From: Echinostoma caproni
Taxonomy: Eukaryota; Platyhelminthes; Trematoda; Plagiorchiida; Echinostomatidae
DNA length: 64,000 nt
Assembly (NCBI GenBank): GCA_900618425.1
Contig: UZAN01039670.1
Coordinates: 53,686-117,685, forward strand
Direction of reading: 5' to 3'
The notes under the pieces were generated by a model. It saw nothing but the letters and a program-made list of their open reading frames with translations. It searched no databases and was not told where the DNA came from. The position numbers and the translations under genes were made by a program. How positions within the stretch are numbered: position 1 is the stretch's first letter; each line of letters opens with the position of its first letter. This document shows, piece after piece, positions 13,967 to 25,455 of this stretch.

Positions 13967-14837
13967 GATGTTTCTACTTTTAAACTGTGAATGATGCAAT
14001 CATACATTGACAATCTTTCACAGAATTCATGGGAATTAGTTTATAGGATTCATATCGCTTGACTGCATCGGTGTCTGAAAGATCTTTCAGGTGTTTCTTA
14101 ATCATTATCAGGGTAAACTCCTTCAAATCATGGTAAAACCAATCCCATTTTCAGAGTGAATATGTCGTAGATATTTCATCCACATATGATCCAGTTGTAA
14201 GTGATTCACGGTGTTCCAAGTTGCTTTGCTTCTACTGTTTCGACATACGTAAAATATTGTCAGCAAAACGTTTGTCTGACAAAACACAAAATTGGGGAGG
14301 TAAATGAAGATTTGAATATGGTATCCTCTATTATGGGATAATTGTAATTTCAAGTCTCTAAATGTGATGACAATTTCTAAGCAATGCGTAATCATTTCAA
14401 AACTTCGCAAATGTAGTATTAAAACAAAACGTACGGATGACGGTTTGGATGATAAACACATCATGTTATTTTAGACAAATCATTCATGAAACGAAAAATG
14501 GTAGAGAGAAATCTGATTCGAAATTCCTAACTACTTTCCCACCATATCGATACCTAAACAAGGTCTATGTTTTGCTGCAAAAGCTAGGATTTGGTGCTGG
14601 TTTGTGGGTGTGAATGAATAACTTTTACATTAGTTTTTGTGATTTTACAACGTCGGACCCAAGTTATACGATAGTGTTTGAGCTAACCTTTTTGAAATAG
14701 AGATGTGGACCTAAACAGCGATAGCCTCAGTCATAGCCCGTGTCCAAAATGGGGCCACGTTTAATGGTAGAGCAGTATTTGGTGTACGATACTGAAAGTG
14801 TTTTCGGGTCGATTTTGTGTTTGATATCGACAGTATA

Positions 14838-14905
14838 ACCCACGATTGGGCTTGAACTGGTGCTGGCATTCCCCCACTTAACCATAACGTGTAGTGCTCA
14901 TAAAT
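14838..14905 (-). repeat. tRNA-like SINE remnant (possible)
   Basis: On the minus strand, TATGGTTAAGTGGGGGAATG is followed after a short gap by AGTTCAAGCCC. These resemble an A box and a B box at tRNA spacing. The acceptor arms do not pair convincingly, so this is at best a SINE head, not a tRNA gene. No hammerhead follows. Confidence 0.35.
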
Positions 14906-15539
14906 GAGTTGTGACGAACACGCTATTTTCAAACATGAGCCACCGATAAGAAACATTTATTATGTTTACGCATGTTGCCGATTAACATTTCTCAATGTGA
15001 ATGATCTACCTTAGCAAAAACTAATCATGTACCCTTCAGTTCTCAAGTTTGTCTAACCTGTTGGAGTGCAGTGCACTACTGAAACCAATATGATTTCGAA
15101 TGAAGGTGTTGCCCTTCACTTATTTCAGATTATCTTCTGTTACTATTCTTTAACCAGTTTAAGTGAACCTCTGAATGAAGTTTCCGAAATGGATGATAAA
15201 CGTTGTGATAAGTTATAGTAGAAGCATAAGCATAAACCACATGAAACTCTCCGAGAACATCTGTAAGAGTTTTCAGATTGACAAGACTGGAGAAGCTCAT
15301 TCAATTGTTAATAGATACCAGGCACTCTTGATAGTCTTGGGCGTGGGTTTTAACCCTTGGGAGATCTTTGATTCCTCACAATTTCATGCATTCACATACG
15401 ATGGAATCAACGATCTCACAAGGAGTGAAACCCACACTGAAGACCATCAAGATTGCCTATTGCCTCTTAACAATCGATTGGTCTAATCTAAGCTTGCTAG
15501 TCTACAAATTGATTAAACAATTCGCACAAGGTTTTGACC

Positions 15540-15700
15540 GTCGGCCGTGTAGCTCAGGGATGTGTTTGAAGTTCCAACCCGAAAGTTCGCGGTTTGAGTA
15601 ATGACAGGCACACAAAATTTACGCACTACTGACGAGTCCTAAAATGGACGAAACAACTGTGCTCTTTGTCGGTTATCACAAACATTTTCATCGCATAGCT
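15540..15700 (+). repeat. tRNA-derived SINE with hammerhead tail (family C)
   Basis: A tRNA-like head (GTGTAGCTCAGGGATG as A box, then a weak B box GCGGTTTGAGT) is followed after about 25 nt by a hammerhead ribozyme core. The order tRNA-like head then hammerhead matches the Sm-alpha type of schistosome repeat. The head differs from family A (28 and 41 kb), so it is counted as a separate family. The 3' end is not clearly defined; GGTTATCACAAACATTTTC just after the ribozyme recalls the family B copy at 55.8 kb. Confidence 0.7.
15623..15668 (+). ncRNA. Hammerhead ribozyme, intact core, cleavage site lost
   Basis: The core boxes are intact: CTGACGA (15,629-15,635, fitting CUGANGA), a 4-bp stem II (GTCC/GGAC closed by TAAAAT), and GAAA (15,650-15,653). 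The stem III palindrome reads ACAACTGT, where family copies have ACAGCTGT. After it this copy reads GCTC, where self-cleaving relatives have the GUC triplet end and a strand that pairs with GCACT. Cleavage at the usual place is therefore unlikely. Hammerheads of this kind process transcripts of Sm-alpha-like repeats; that role is inferred. Confidence 0.75.
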
Positions 15701-15719
15701 ATAAGACTTCTTCACGTAA

Positions 15720-18700
15720 ATTGGTGAAAGTCACTGAAATTGCCCTACGACTCGTATGGAATATTCACTGCATAGATTAAGCTGGGAAAAACAATTTGTA
15801 ACCATGATGTATGTTCTGCCGTTTAATTTTTTGAATATTATTATTACCCTGCTTGATCACAATTAAAAAGCACTGCGACAATCTTGTGTAAACCAATAGG
15901 TTGTATTCAGTTTGACTTTCAGCCGGGTATTGATTGAATAAATTGCTGCGTGAACTTTGTTGACTATCTCCATACTCATGACTACTGAACTGAAATGTCT
16001 CGTTGCATCTAACATTCCCCATTTCAAGTTGGTGAACTTATAATACTGGAAGAAGGTATATCCATGTATGGTGAATGCAGTTAACATTTGTTTACAAAAT
16101 GGCAAAATCCGATTGTAAGTGACTGCAAACGACCGGAAGAGGGATTGTTAAATGTTCTCATGATGATGGATGATTGCATGTGTTCGTGATGGGTGAAACC
16201 TTTTCCAACCGAGATCCGTGCGTTTACAATCAGTCACCATAGACTTTAGACTGATTAGTACTAGCCAAATTATCTCTGTAATCAGGTTGTGCTGTCGTAA
16301 AATCAAAACCTAAACATCTCGAACCGGCAGTACTTGCTGAAAATCATTGTGGTTAACGTTTTGGCCCGTTTGCTTCTGTAGCGTTGGAATTGAGATAGCT
16401 GATGTCAACGTGACGTCATGCATGTGATACGCATCAGAAAACGTAAAAGCATGCAAATTAGTGACAGTGGAATATATATTAATTAACTGAGACCGGATGA
16501 TAATCAAGGATAACTTAATTTCCAAACTAGAGGATGTGGCGGTAGACACACTTGCAAATCGAACCGATTACATGAAGAATGACCAATTACTGCATAATTC
16601 GTTGACGTTGCCTCAGGAACGATAAAAGTGAGAACAACACTCAAGAATGTGTAGATTTCAAGATATTGAGAAGTTATAATCCAGAAGAGATTAGTGAAAG
16701 CAACCACTTTCAAATGTATTCGTTCAGCAGACACGACGACTTCGAAGTTCTGCAGAAATGAAAAATCGTTTGAACCGATTCCGAATGTACGCATCCCTAC
16801 CTGGTTCAAATTGAATAACTAAACGTAGCATACGAATTACATTCACTTCTGTGAATAGCATCTACGGAAGACATTTCATGAGATGTTCTCTCACTGGACG
16901 TGGGTTTCTGTGCAACAATTTTTTTTTTATTCAAACGATTTAATGCTGGTCGTTACATAAGAACTGACGACTACGAGTGAGAGCTTCTTTGGGGAAAAAC
17001 TTAATTAACCGATTCGTTTCTGAATGTTTACCTTGCAATTTAACTACGAGCAGTTCGGCCAGGAAATCACCGGGAATGCAACTAGTTTTGCGGTTTTGAT
17101 CTCAAATAAAGTGAAAAAATAAACAATTTGAGTAATTTTATATGGAATTTCTTCCGGTTTTTTCATACACTCAACTAGATATGTATTACTCTGTAGTAAA
17201 TATCATTTTACAACATCAAATTACTTGATCAGTAAAAGTATCGGAAACGCCTCTTTTCAGTGGCTGATTTGGGGGTTAGCTCACGGTGATGTTTGAGAAT
17301 GGTTTCAAATTGTTTAACTGGATGTTCACTTTTGTTATTGGAGGTTGGATAATTGTCATGCAATACCGTTTATTAATCCTAAAATGGGAAAAGTTACTGT
17401 TGAAGTCAGAAGAGATATTCGTATTGATTGTTACTTGAATTAGAACTATGATATCAAGAAAATAAAAGGATTATTATTTTTTGTCTTTACGCACTGAATG
17501 ATATTATTTTAATTTGCAAGAAGTGTTTAGGAATTTGATAAATCCTTTAGTTGCGCCCTTTTGAAAAAGGTGAAATGTCGTTTTCACTTATATCGTATAA
17601 TCCATCAATAGCGTTCCCCTGCCAAATGAAAACCACATCATTCAGGCTGTCGTTGATTGATTGTCATACGCATTGCTTTTGCAAATCCTGTAACTAATGA
17701 TCTGTGTAGTATTTGTATCCCTTAGTAATAGCTTTCCTTCCTGACCCGGGCTGTTTTCATCAAGCCGATCAATAGATAAACTGTTTGACCAATTACCCAT
17801 ATGTGAACCAATTACCCCATTCCCGCACATCACTTATCTTTTACAATCTCACTATTGTTTCACACGCGAATTTCAGTACCAACGTATCACGACATTTATT
17901 TTATACGGTTGCTATATATTTCGGCGCTAGGATTTCTACTCTGCGCTTTCCACTCGTTTGCAAGTTATTGCACTATCTGGTCCTTTTTGCCTTCATGCTT
18001 GCTGTGCCATTTTACTTCAATACATATCTGTCACAAACACAAGTCTTCTGTTTAACCAGTGGTGGATTCGTTGTCTGTGAGTAAGGGGACCGGTTTGGAA
18101 GCTCGTCACTACAGGCTGTAATCGAGGCCTTTCAGAAACCTCGTCTGTATAAATTCGCTTGAAAAGCTTATCGTCTTTGAACATCCCCAAAAACCGTTAA
18201 ATCTGAATTCTGGAGTATTTCATTTAACACTGGATCGTAACGACACGGGTAAACCTCTGATTCAACACTGTTATTAGTAAATTTAATTCAGATTTTGTTT
18301 GTCCCAAGTGAATTTTGTATTTTGTTTCAGATCGCAATCATACATACCGATTAAGATCCGTTTAAAACATACAATGCGACTGTCAATGATATTTTGTACT
18401 TTTACCAATATGTTATATTTCAAGATAAATTATTCTGTTTAATGTGGCATTCATATAGGAAAAATTCACAAATACCAAGTCCTTAGTCAGATGAACTCAG
18501 CTCGTGCATGCTGCACATTACCAGTCAAATATTGACGTGTGGTCAGATAAAAGTACAAAACCGATTTAATTAATCTTTGGACACAGCAAAGTGATTAGAA
18601 GAGAATGTATAAAATATGGCAAAAGTAACCTAGTAAATCAATTGAAATTCTCGTAAGTCAAGCATTCTTGATGTTATGTAAACAGATTTTTGAATCGAGG

Positions 18701-21440
18701 CGAAATGCCAAAAGCGGGAGTTCTTCCAGTTCTGCAGGGTTGAATTAACTACTGGTGACTAAATTGATTGAATGCTTTTGTTCATCATTATTTCGGAAAG
18801 AACATCCAAAGAAAGTAATGTATTTGTAATAAACTTCATGCGCCAGCTGCTTTCTTCATACATTCCCATTGATTGATTATTGATGGTTTTGGAGAATTCA
18901 AAGTCAAAATGACGAAATGCACTTGAAGCCGAACGTACGAAGTAGGAACTTCAAACCCTGATTGTAGATAATATGACTGGATTTCCTCTCAAGCCTCTGA
19001 TTAGTTCGTTACGTGTTTAGCCAATTCATCAATTTAAATTCGACTTATGTAGTTCTGCTTGTTCCTTAAACAAGGGTCTCCCATCATTAAGTACCGTTTT
19101 GTTCTAAAAACCCATCAACTTCTTCATCTACGCCAGTTGGTTGACAAAGTCAACTCCCACAGAAATTTTGATCACATCATTCCAATGACACTTGAATTTT
19201 TCGTAAACAAATGACTCGTTTGTCAATAAAATATTGCCTACCGTAATAAACTGTTTATTGAAAAATGTTTTCCGGGAAAAAATGTAGCAAAACCAACAAA
19301 AATGCCATTGATTATTATGGCGACTAAACATGCATGTTCGGGGCTTGCTAAAAGACGGTTATGATGGTCAAATATTTTGCGCAGTGCGAAATACCCACAA
19401 ACTGAACGGTTGTTGGCCAAATTAATTATACTCGTTCTATCATATACCGATGTGTTTTGAGAATACAAATAATTAATCCAGTATACAATACAGGAGAACA
19501 TGAAAATTCTGATCTGAATCAAGGAAGGATGCTTAAGTTTTGAATGAGTTATTCTCAACAGAATATGTGCGAGTACAAAATAGGCAATTGAAAGAAACGA
19601 TAATTACATATGCTTCATTGCTGATAGGTTCAAAGACATAACTCAAAATTCCAAATTAATGCTGGCCAACGAAAATGTGCAAATGGAATAATCACAATAT
19701 GTACCTTTGATAGTTCACAGGTTCTGCCTGAAAATGGTTACCGTGCACAGAATTTATCTCTTCGGTCTCCACCATGGTTATACCCGATTACCGGGTATTG
19801 TAGCAGACTACTCTAAGATACCATTTGATGGCTAGCAGGTGTGGGAGAAATTTAATCTTAAATCGAGAAAACAAACCGTTTTGAAGAGTGTGTGCCAGGT
19901 CGCCTCCTGTGAGCAAAACCGACGTGATTCCAACGTTCAAACCAAACGTTTTTAACATCAAAGTTGCATGAGTTTTGATAACTCTCGTAAACGAATGGAA
20001 GAAAATGTTAAAGAATCGAGGAATAAGAGAACTAAAAGATGCATCGAAGCTCAACTAAGCTGGATACACGCCCTTTGTATAGCTTTGGGTGAGTAGAGGA
20101 CGAAAACGATATGAATACTGGTAAGATCTTTCCGATATTCCGATTTTAGAAGCAAAGCTTGCCCACACACGATACTTGTTACACATAATACATTGTGCTT
20201 CGGATTCAAACTAAGTACTCATTAATATTGCACAGCAAATCACTTAAACCGCTAAAGTCCTTGATGAACGTGAACCACGATTGCTATCTGTTTGCAAAAT
20301 ACTTCAGTGTTCATTAAATTGATTTAAAAAGTACTCTTACTCCACTAAAATTAATGGATTCTCATAAATCACAGTTGACTTTTCAACGAATTATTCTATT
20401 CCAACTGAAAAGTCATGAAATTAATTTACTCCCTTCAATGAAAACAAATACAAATAAATGATGCAGGATTGGTTGACAATATCTTTCTTGATCAATCATT
20501 TGGAGCAATGACAAGCATCTCCAAGTTATTGTTGAAATTTTTCAATGGTCTAACACAAAGAATAATTAATTCTTATAACTGTACGTTCCCTTCACAATTA
20601 TATTATAACCTACTCAATTTTGCTTGTTGACAAACCCTGATGTCCTGAAGCTATAAGTGCAATAATGCTAGATCTCTTTTACAATTACATTATGTATTTA
20701 GTAATCACGAACATTGGACAAATTTGCAGTTTGACACTAAATGCTGGAACCTCAAGGCATACCTTTTACTAGATAATTCGTATATAAATCTCTCAAACGC
20801 CAAGTGCATGATGTGGTTGATGTGAAACGCTAGGTCCAGTACACCAACCAGTTTGGTGGACTAACACAAAATAAAATCAGTCGTGGAAAGAGTAATCAAA
20901 CCGTACTGATCTGTTCCCACTGGAAACCAATATAACTTTTCATTAATTAACTTTAAAACAATCAGAAATCTGAAGAAAACATTGAATGGACATAGTCGCA
21001 ATTTTTCTAAGTTTGAAATCTTGGAATATTACTGATATCGTTTCCTGAATATATTTTGTTTGTTTTCACCGAAAAGGAGACTCATCAGGTTTTAGTTTTG
21101 TGTCTCATCTAAATTACGCATAAATTGTACTAGAACACAAAACGAGCATTTGTGAAGCCGTATTCTCTCATCCTTCGTTTTATCTCTCAACGTCACCAAA
21201 TATTATGGATTGGTCTATTATTTTTCAACCGCAGACAATACAAACATAAGTCATTTTCTTACTGGCGTTTCCAAACGTAATTACCTGTATTTTGTTTCTC
21301 GTTTATATTAGGATAAACAATGGAACCTCCTTTGATAAATGATGTAACATTCCTGACATTTTGGTAGAAATTGTTCGTTAAGGTCATTCCAAACGAGCTG
21401 AATATTTGCAATTATACACCTAACACACAAGTGTTTTGTT
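15720..21440. other. Gene-free AT-rich sequence
   Basis: Chance frames only, including a 101-codon minus frame at 16,504-16,809, a hydrophobic 99-codon plus frame at 17,785-18,084 and a 106-codon minus frame at 19,238-19,558. None has recognised motifs or clear splice sites. A GAGGACGAAAACG string at about 20,096-20,107 recalls the hammerhead GAAA box, but the CUGANGA box is missing. Confidence 0.55.
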
Positions 21441-21466
21441 TGGGCACTTGTTTGCTGCACACGTGG

Positions 21467-21467
21467 N
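21467..21467. other. Assembly join (single N)
   Basis: One ambiguous base is flanked on both sides by the same eight bases (ACACGTGG). This is what a scaffolder leaves when two contig ends overlap without being merged. The true sequence is probably shorter here. Confidence 0.8.
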
Positions 21468-21826
21468 ACACGTGGCAAAATAATTCAATGAGAAAAGGAA
21501 TAGGTCACTTATAAACCAACATCCCACACGATTTTCGGCTCGTGACAGGATAATTTAGATTGACAACCAGTGCCTATAAAGAGCATCAAGTGTATGTGAT
21601 TAATACGCGCAATTATCGCAAAGAACACTAATCTACAATCAATTGTTTATTACGTCGGGTTTGGTGATTTCAGTATAAAGTCCATAAATATTTACTCTAA
21701 TAAAGGGAATTCTAAGTAATCACCTTTTGAAAAATTTTAATTGTTTAAACCTGATACAAACCGAACGTGAAGCGGAGCTTCGATAGAAATATCGGCGATT
21801 CTCTCCAAATCGAACCTTACGTAAGC

Positions 21827-21827
21827 N
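21827..21827. other. Assembly join (single N)
   Basis: One ambiguous base lies between GTAAGC and AGCTTGCC, with AGC repeated across it. It lies about 120 nt downstream of the splice donor of the minus-strand exon, so it falls inside that gene's predicted intron. Confidence 0.75.
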
Positions 21828-21950
21828 AGCTTGCCATATTTTCAGCTCATTATATTGCAAGCCGATCATGAGGATTGATAGCAATTAATAAGCAATACAC
21901 CATATTGTCCTTCAACTTTACAATCTTTTTCAAATTAGTGTGTAACTCAC

Positions 21951-22446
21951 CAGCATCAACCGGTTGAAATTTTGTAACACTTAATCCACTCAAATAACTT
22001 GTATGATCCCCTGAACTATTTCCAATAGTGTCATCCCCCACAGGTGCCATATTGCGTCCGAAAGATTGAGCACCCGGGGAAGTGGGAATGATGTGGTCTT
22101 CCATGGAGCTGTGTTCTGCTGATTTTAGCCGGCGCATTGCCGTGGACCATGTATGTGCACGGGATCCGTGCCCTATGGATGTTGTTGCAGTGTAAATTGG
22201 TGCAGTGGATACATTGACACGTTTCTTTTTCGGTTTTCGTGCATCCACATACACCATTCTCGTCTTGCGAACATCGGTCTGGGGTTTAGATGATCCGGGA
22301 CTATAGTTTTCACATTCCGGTCCAATTCGTTTCACATCAAATTTGCAGGAACTCTGTGACGGTGTACGTTTGACTGATCCGGTGTCTGTGGTGGATTTGA
22401 GTGAATCCGTCAGCTGCCGATTGGTACTGGAGCCATTCAAAGGCAT
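21951..22446 (-). CDS. Coding exon of an unrecognised host protein (probable first coding exon)
   Basis: This is the most convincing coding sequence in the window. It is a 165-codon frame, clearly richer in G+C than its surroundings, with protein-like codon use. The start is ATG at 22,446; an in-frame stop lies 9 codons upstream, so this is either the true start or an exon whose acceptor (CTAAAACAG, about 22,480) lies just upstream. The frame runs past 21,951 to a stop at 21,850, but GCTG|GTGAGT at 21,951/21,950 is a near-consensus splice donor, and codon quality drops after it, so the exon most likely ends there in phase 1. The protein is rich in Ser, Thr and Pro, has no membrane segment, and carries a basic cluster (RKPKKKR, residues 70-76) that could be a nuclear localisation signal. 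It looks largely disordered. I do not recognise a family. Downstream exons should lie at lower coordinates on the minus strand, but none could be picked out. Confidence 0.6.
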
Positions 22447-22599
22447 GTTTACAATACCAGTTGCTATTAATTATTTTCTGTTTTAGGAGAATGATAATTC
22501 CGTTGAAATGCTTTTGTTCTATTTATCACAGAGTTTCCGAAATTGCTTCTCGTTGTACATATCCATTCCACGTTTTTGATTAACTAAGGAAATATTAGT

Positions 22600-24780
22600 T
22601 TCATCATCTGCTTCATGTCAATCAAAGATAATCACGAATAAATAACACTTTTGCAATCACTACCACCAACGCCATCCTGACAAAAGATCCGTGCCTCTTT
22701 CAATGCAAAACTTAGATTTTCTGATTTTCGATTGATCTGTAAAACTTATCCACGAATCAGCTGACCCATTATGCACCACACCGTCACGGGATTGGTTTAT
22801 TTGTTTGAACCAATCACTGCCAGCTACGATTCAACTGGTCTTATGAAAGAAGCGTATTTAAAGTGATTCTGATTTACAAATGAAAAAATCTCATATCAAA
22901 TGCGTAAACCAGCAGCACTAGGACGAGCGTTTAGTTTACACAAAACAAGTCCAATGAGATTTATGCTTTATCCAATATTGAACTTAAAGTAAAAGAAGTG
23001 AATTCAATCCAAAGTTTTGCCAGACTGAATGTTATATATATATATATATATATAAAGAAACAGTAACTTTGACGTAATGAACATTTTGAGTTACAGGTTT
23101 CTTTTACAATCTGGCAAACGCCTGCATGATAAATATGTGTACCAATGAGGCCTAAAATATCTAGAATTAAATTAAATGAAATCAGTAAAACGGGTATGGA
23201 CTATGCAAAATGATATGTTTAAATTAAAAAATGATTCTGTTTGGTAGCAATTCGCCGTTTAAAGATATATAACGGTCACTGCCCAAAACTAATTCCCGAG
23301 AAGTGGTTTCTCTTATTTTACGAGCACATTTATTCAGTTACGATCCATTTTACTGAGAAAAGCTGCCAAAACCAGATATCACTTCTGAGAAAACACGGAT
23401 ATTCCATAGAATACCCAACCACGGATAGACAGCCACACACAAACCTATGCTTAATAGTGTGTGATACCCATCTTGTAATAAAAGTTATTTTACCGTTACA
23501 TATGTATTATTATTGGGAACCCTGTCAGTGTTTCCAGAAAAGTAATCGGAATTGATTGACATTCGAACTATATCCAAAGAAATTTCGATTTTGAAGTGGT
23601 GTTTGTTACACAGAAATTCCAAACACTCGAAGCACTAATCGCGTTTAAAATCATCGGTGGATCGGTCGCTAAGTTAAGTTAGGGATACAATCCATTGAAT
23701 TCACACATTGTAAAGAATCGATGAACAAAGACGACAGTCTTGATGGTAATGGAAGTTTTCTGAATACGCAAAGTGATACATGCACTCTCATCATGTCACA
23801 CAGTAACACTGATCAAGTTACAAAATAACAGCAGAATTCTATTCTAAAAAGCTTGAAAAGCCTAATGTTGGTATGCCGATATACGTTGCTTCGACGAACG
23901 AACAAAATCTCTGGGAAACTATCAACGGACACAAAAATCGTAGAATTTCCAATTTTATTATTTAATTTGTGATAATCCCAATAAGCAAATGTTTAAAGGA
24001 ATTTAAAATCAGATTGCAACATAGTTTTATTGATTGTTCTGTAAACGTAGGTTGCATTGTGGTGACAATTATTCAGAATTTATCAAACGTTCAGCCAGCA
24101 TTCTTGTCACAGGAATGCGTTAGAGTGGAACCTGATTTGACTTTTGGCATTTATTGTACCAAATTGAAAACTAATACACCTTTTTCAAATCAGCATCTTG
24201 TACATGAGTGGTTCGTATCGAAACGTGGATACAGTTCTATATGATCATGGTGTTAGGTAGAAATTCTTGATAGATTTATATTAACTGTATTTAAAAACTC
24301 TGAACGTAGAATAATAATATACACATCATGATTGCTATTTATTTTATTTCAGTTTTATTTATTAGCATTTTCTCTCAGTCAATCGGATTCTCTAAGCGCA
24401 ATTGATTTGCTTAAATTGAACTTTCCTCGCAGTATTTACTAGTGCCGAGATCAATGGTTATGCTGGCAAATAACCGAACGCTTCATGAAGCTATGTATAA
24501 AATATTGAGCTTTGCTTTTGCTGCACTGCTGGTAGCTGATTTTCATGGTGATTCTGATGGATGCAGTAGTCTTTAATGAACCATACATTCGACAGTTTTC
24601 ATTCTTTCAAGTTGCGTTCTTTAAGCAACAAACTTACCATAATTCAATGTTGAGACTCCACAAGTATTACTTTGTTTTATACAATTGATATGCTTGCCTC
24701 TGTAACACTCGGCAGTCTCGCCAGTAATATTTTATTGTGAATGCTTATTTCTCACTGAACGTTCTGGTTCATATCGTTTT
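22600..24780. other. Gene-free, upstream side of the minus-strand exon
   Basis: This flanks the 5' side of the exon at 22,446, so it may hold its promoter or 5' untranslated exons, but I see no clear core promoter. Chance frames include 104 codons at 23,241-23,555 (+) and 91 codons at 23,969-24,244 (+). Confidence 0.5.
23033..23054. repeat. (TA)11 microsatellite
   Basis: Uninterrupted TA dinucleotides, 11 units. Confidence 0.95.
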
Positions 24781-24799
24781 GCATGCTTTGTCTTGAAGG

Positions 24800-25060
24800 T
24801 TTCCTTGAACCCCTACCTAGGGATGACCTGTTTGCCAGTGTTTTCTCACTATCCCGTGTTCCTCCTCTCTTCGGTCGTTCCCCGCCGTCTTTCACCACCT
24901 GCAAAGTCTTGTATCGTCTACAGCCGGAAGAATATGAACCGCATCTTTGACCACTCCGATGCGAAGCGAGAGCACGGAGTACGCTCACATTTCATCCCCT
25001 TTAATGACGTTGTCGAGAAGCCTACATTTTCGCTTTCGTTCTATCAGCAACTGTTTGAAT
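24800..25060 (+). repeat. Unclassified interspersed repeat, copy 1
   Basis: A GC-enriched stretch whose landmarks recur in the same order at 63.6-63.9 kb: CAAGTGTTTTCTC-like start (here CCAGTGTTTTCTC), the CTACAG/AAGAATATGA versus CTCCAG/AAGAACACGA segment, and GAGCACGGAGTACG versus GAGCCCGGAGTACG. It is open for 98 codons on the plus strand (24,793-25,089), but that protein has no recognised domain. It may be the end of a retroelement; strand is nominal and shared by both copies. Confidence 0.45.
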
Positions 25061-25099
25061 TAACAGTAAAAATAAAAGTGACCACTTAAAATTCGAGTT

Positions 25100-25455
25100 A
25101 CGTCACTAAATCTAAAAGCGTCTACGGGAGCAACCATTTCAAAAAAGTCGGAGACAATGAATTGGGTTTTAGTACAAACGAAATTCACTGATTCATAATC
25201 TAAATCTGTCCTCGTGGGCACACAATCTCGTTCTTACATAACTAGTCATCGGTTCATTGTAGACGCACATACAAGCTACTAACTTTGTCCAATGGTAGAA
25301 GTTATATTTATACATCAATCAAATTATAAGACCATATATATTTTTTACCTAAGGCCCTGTCAAAACAATTTAGATAAATACAGACAAGATTTCTAATCAT
25401 TATTCACCGTTCTCATATACCCATCAATGAGTTCCCAACAAATCGTGAAAGATAT
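25100..25455. other. Spacer, possible 5' end of the Penelope-like element
   Basis: No gene. The Penelope-like element to the right may begin here, since its first recognisable protein segment starts abruptly at 25,456 with no visible element terminus. Confidence 0.4.

Noticed and set aside
20090..20125. GAGGACGAAAACG as a hammerhead half
   Set aside because: The upstream GTGAGT could be a worn CUGANGA box, but pairing and flanks do not support it.
21060..21110. CTGATGA and GAAA boxes on the minus strand near 21,085 as a hammerhead
   Set aside because: Both boxes are present by eye, but stem II does not pair well and neither stem I nor the SINE flanks can be found. Likely chance.
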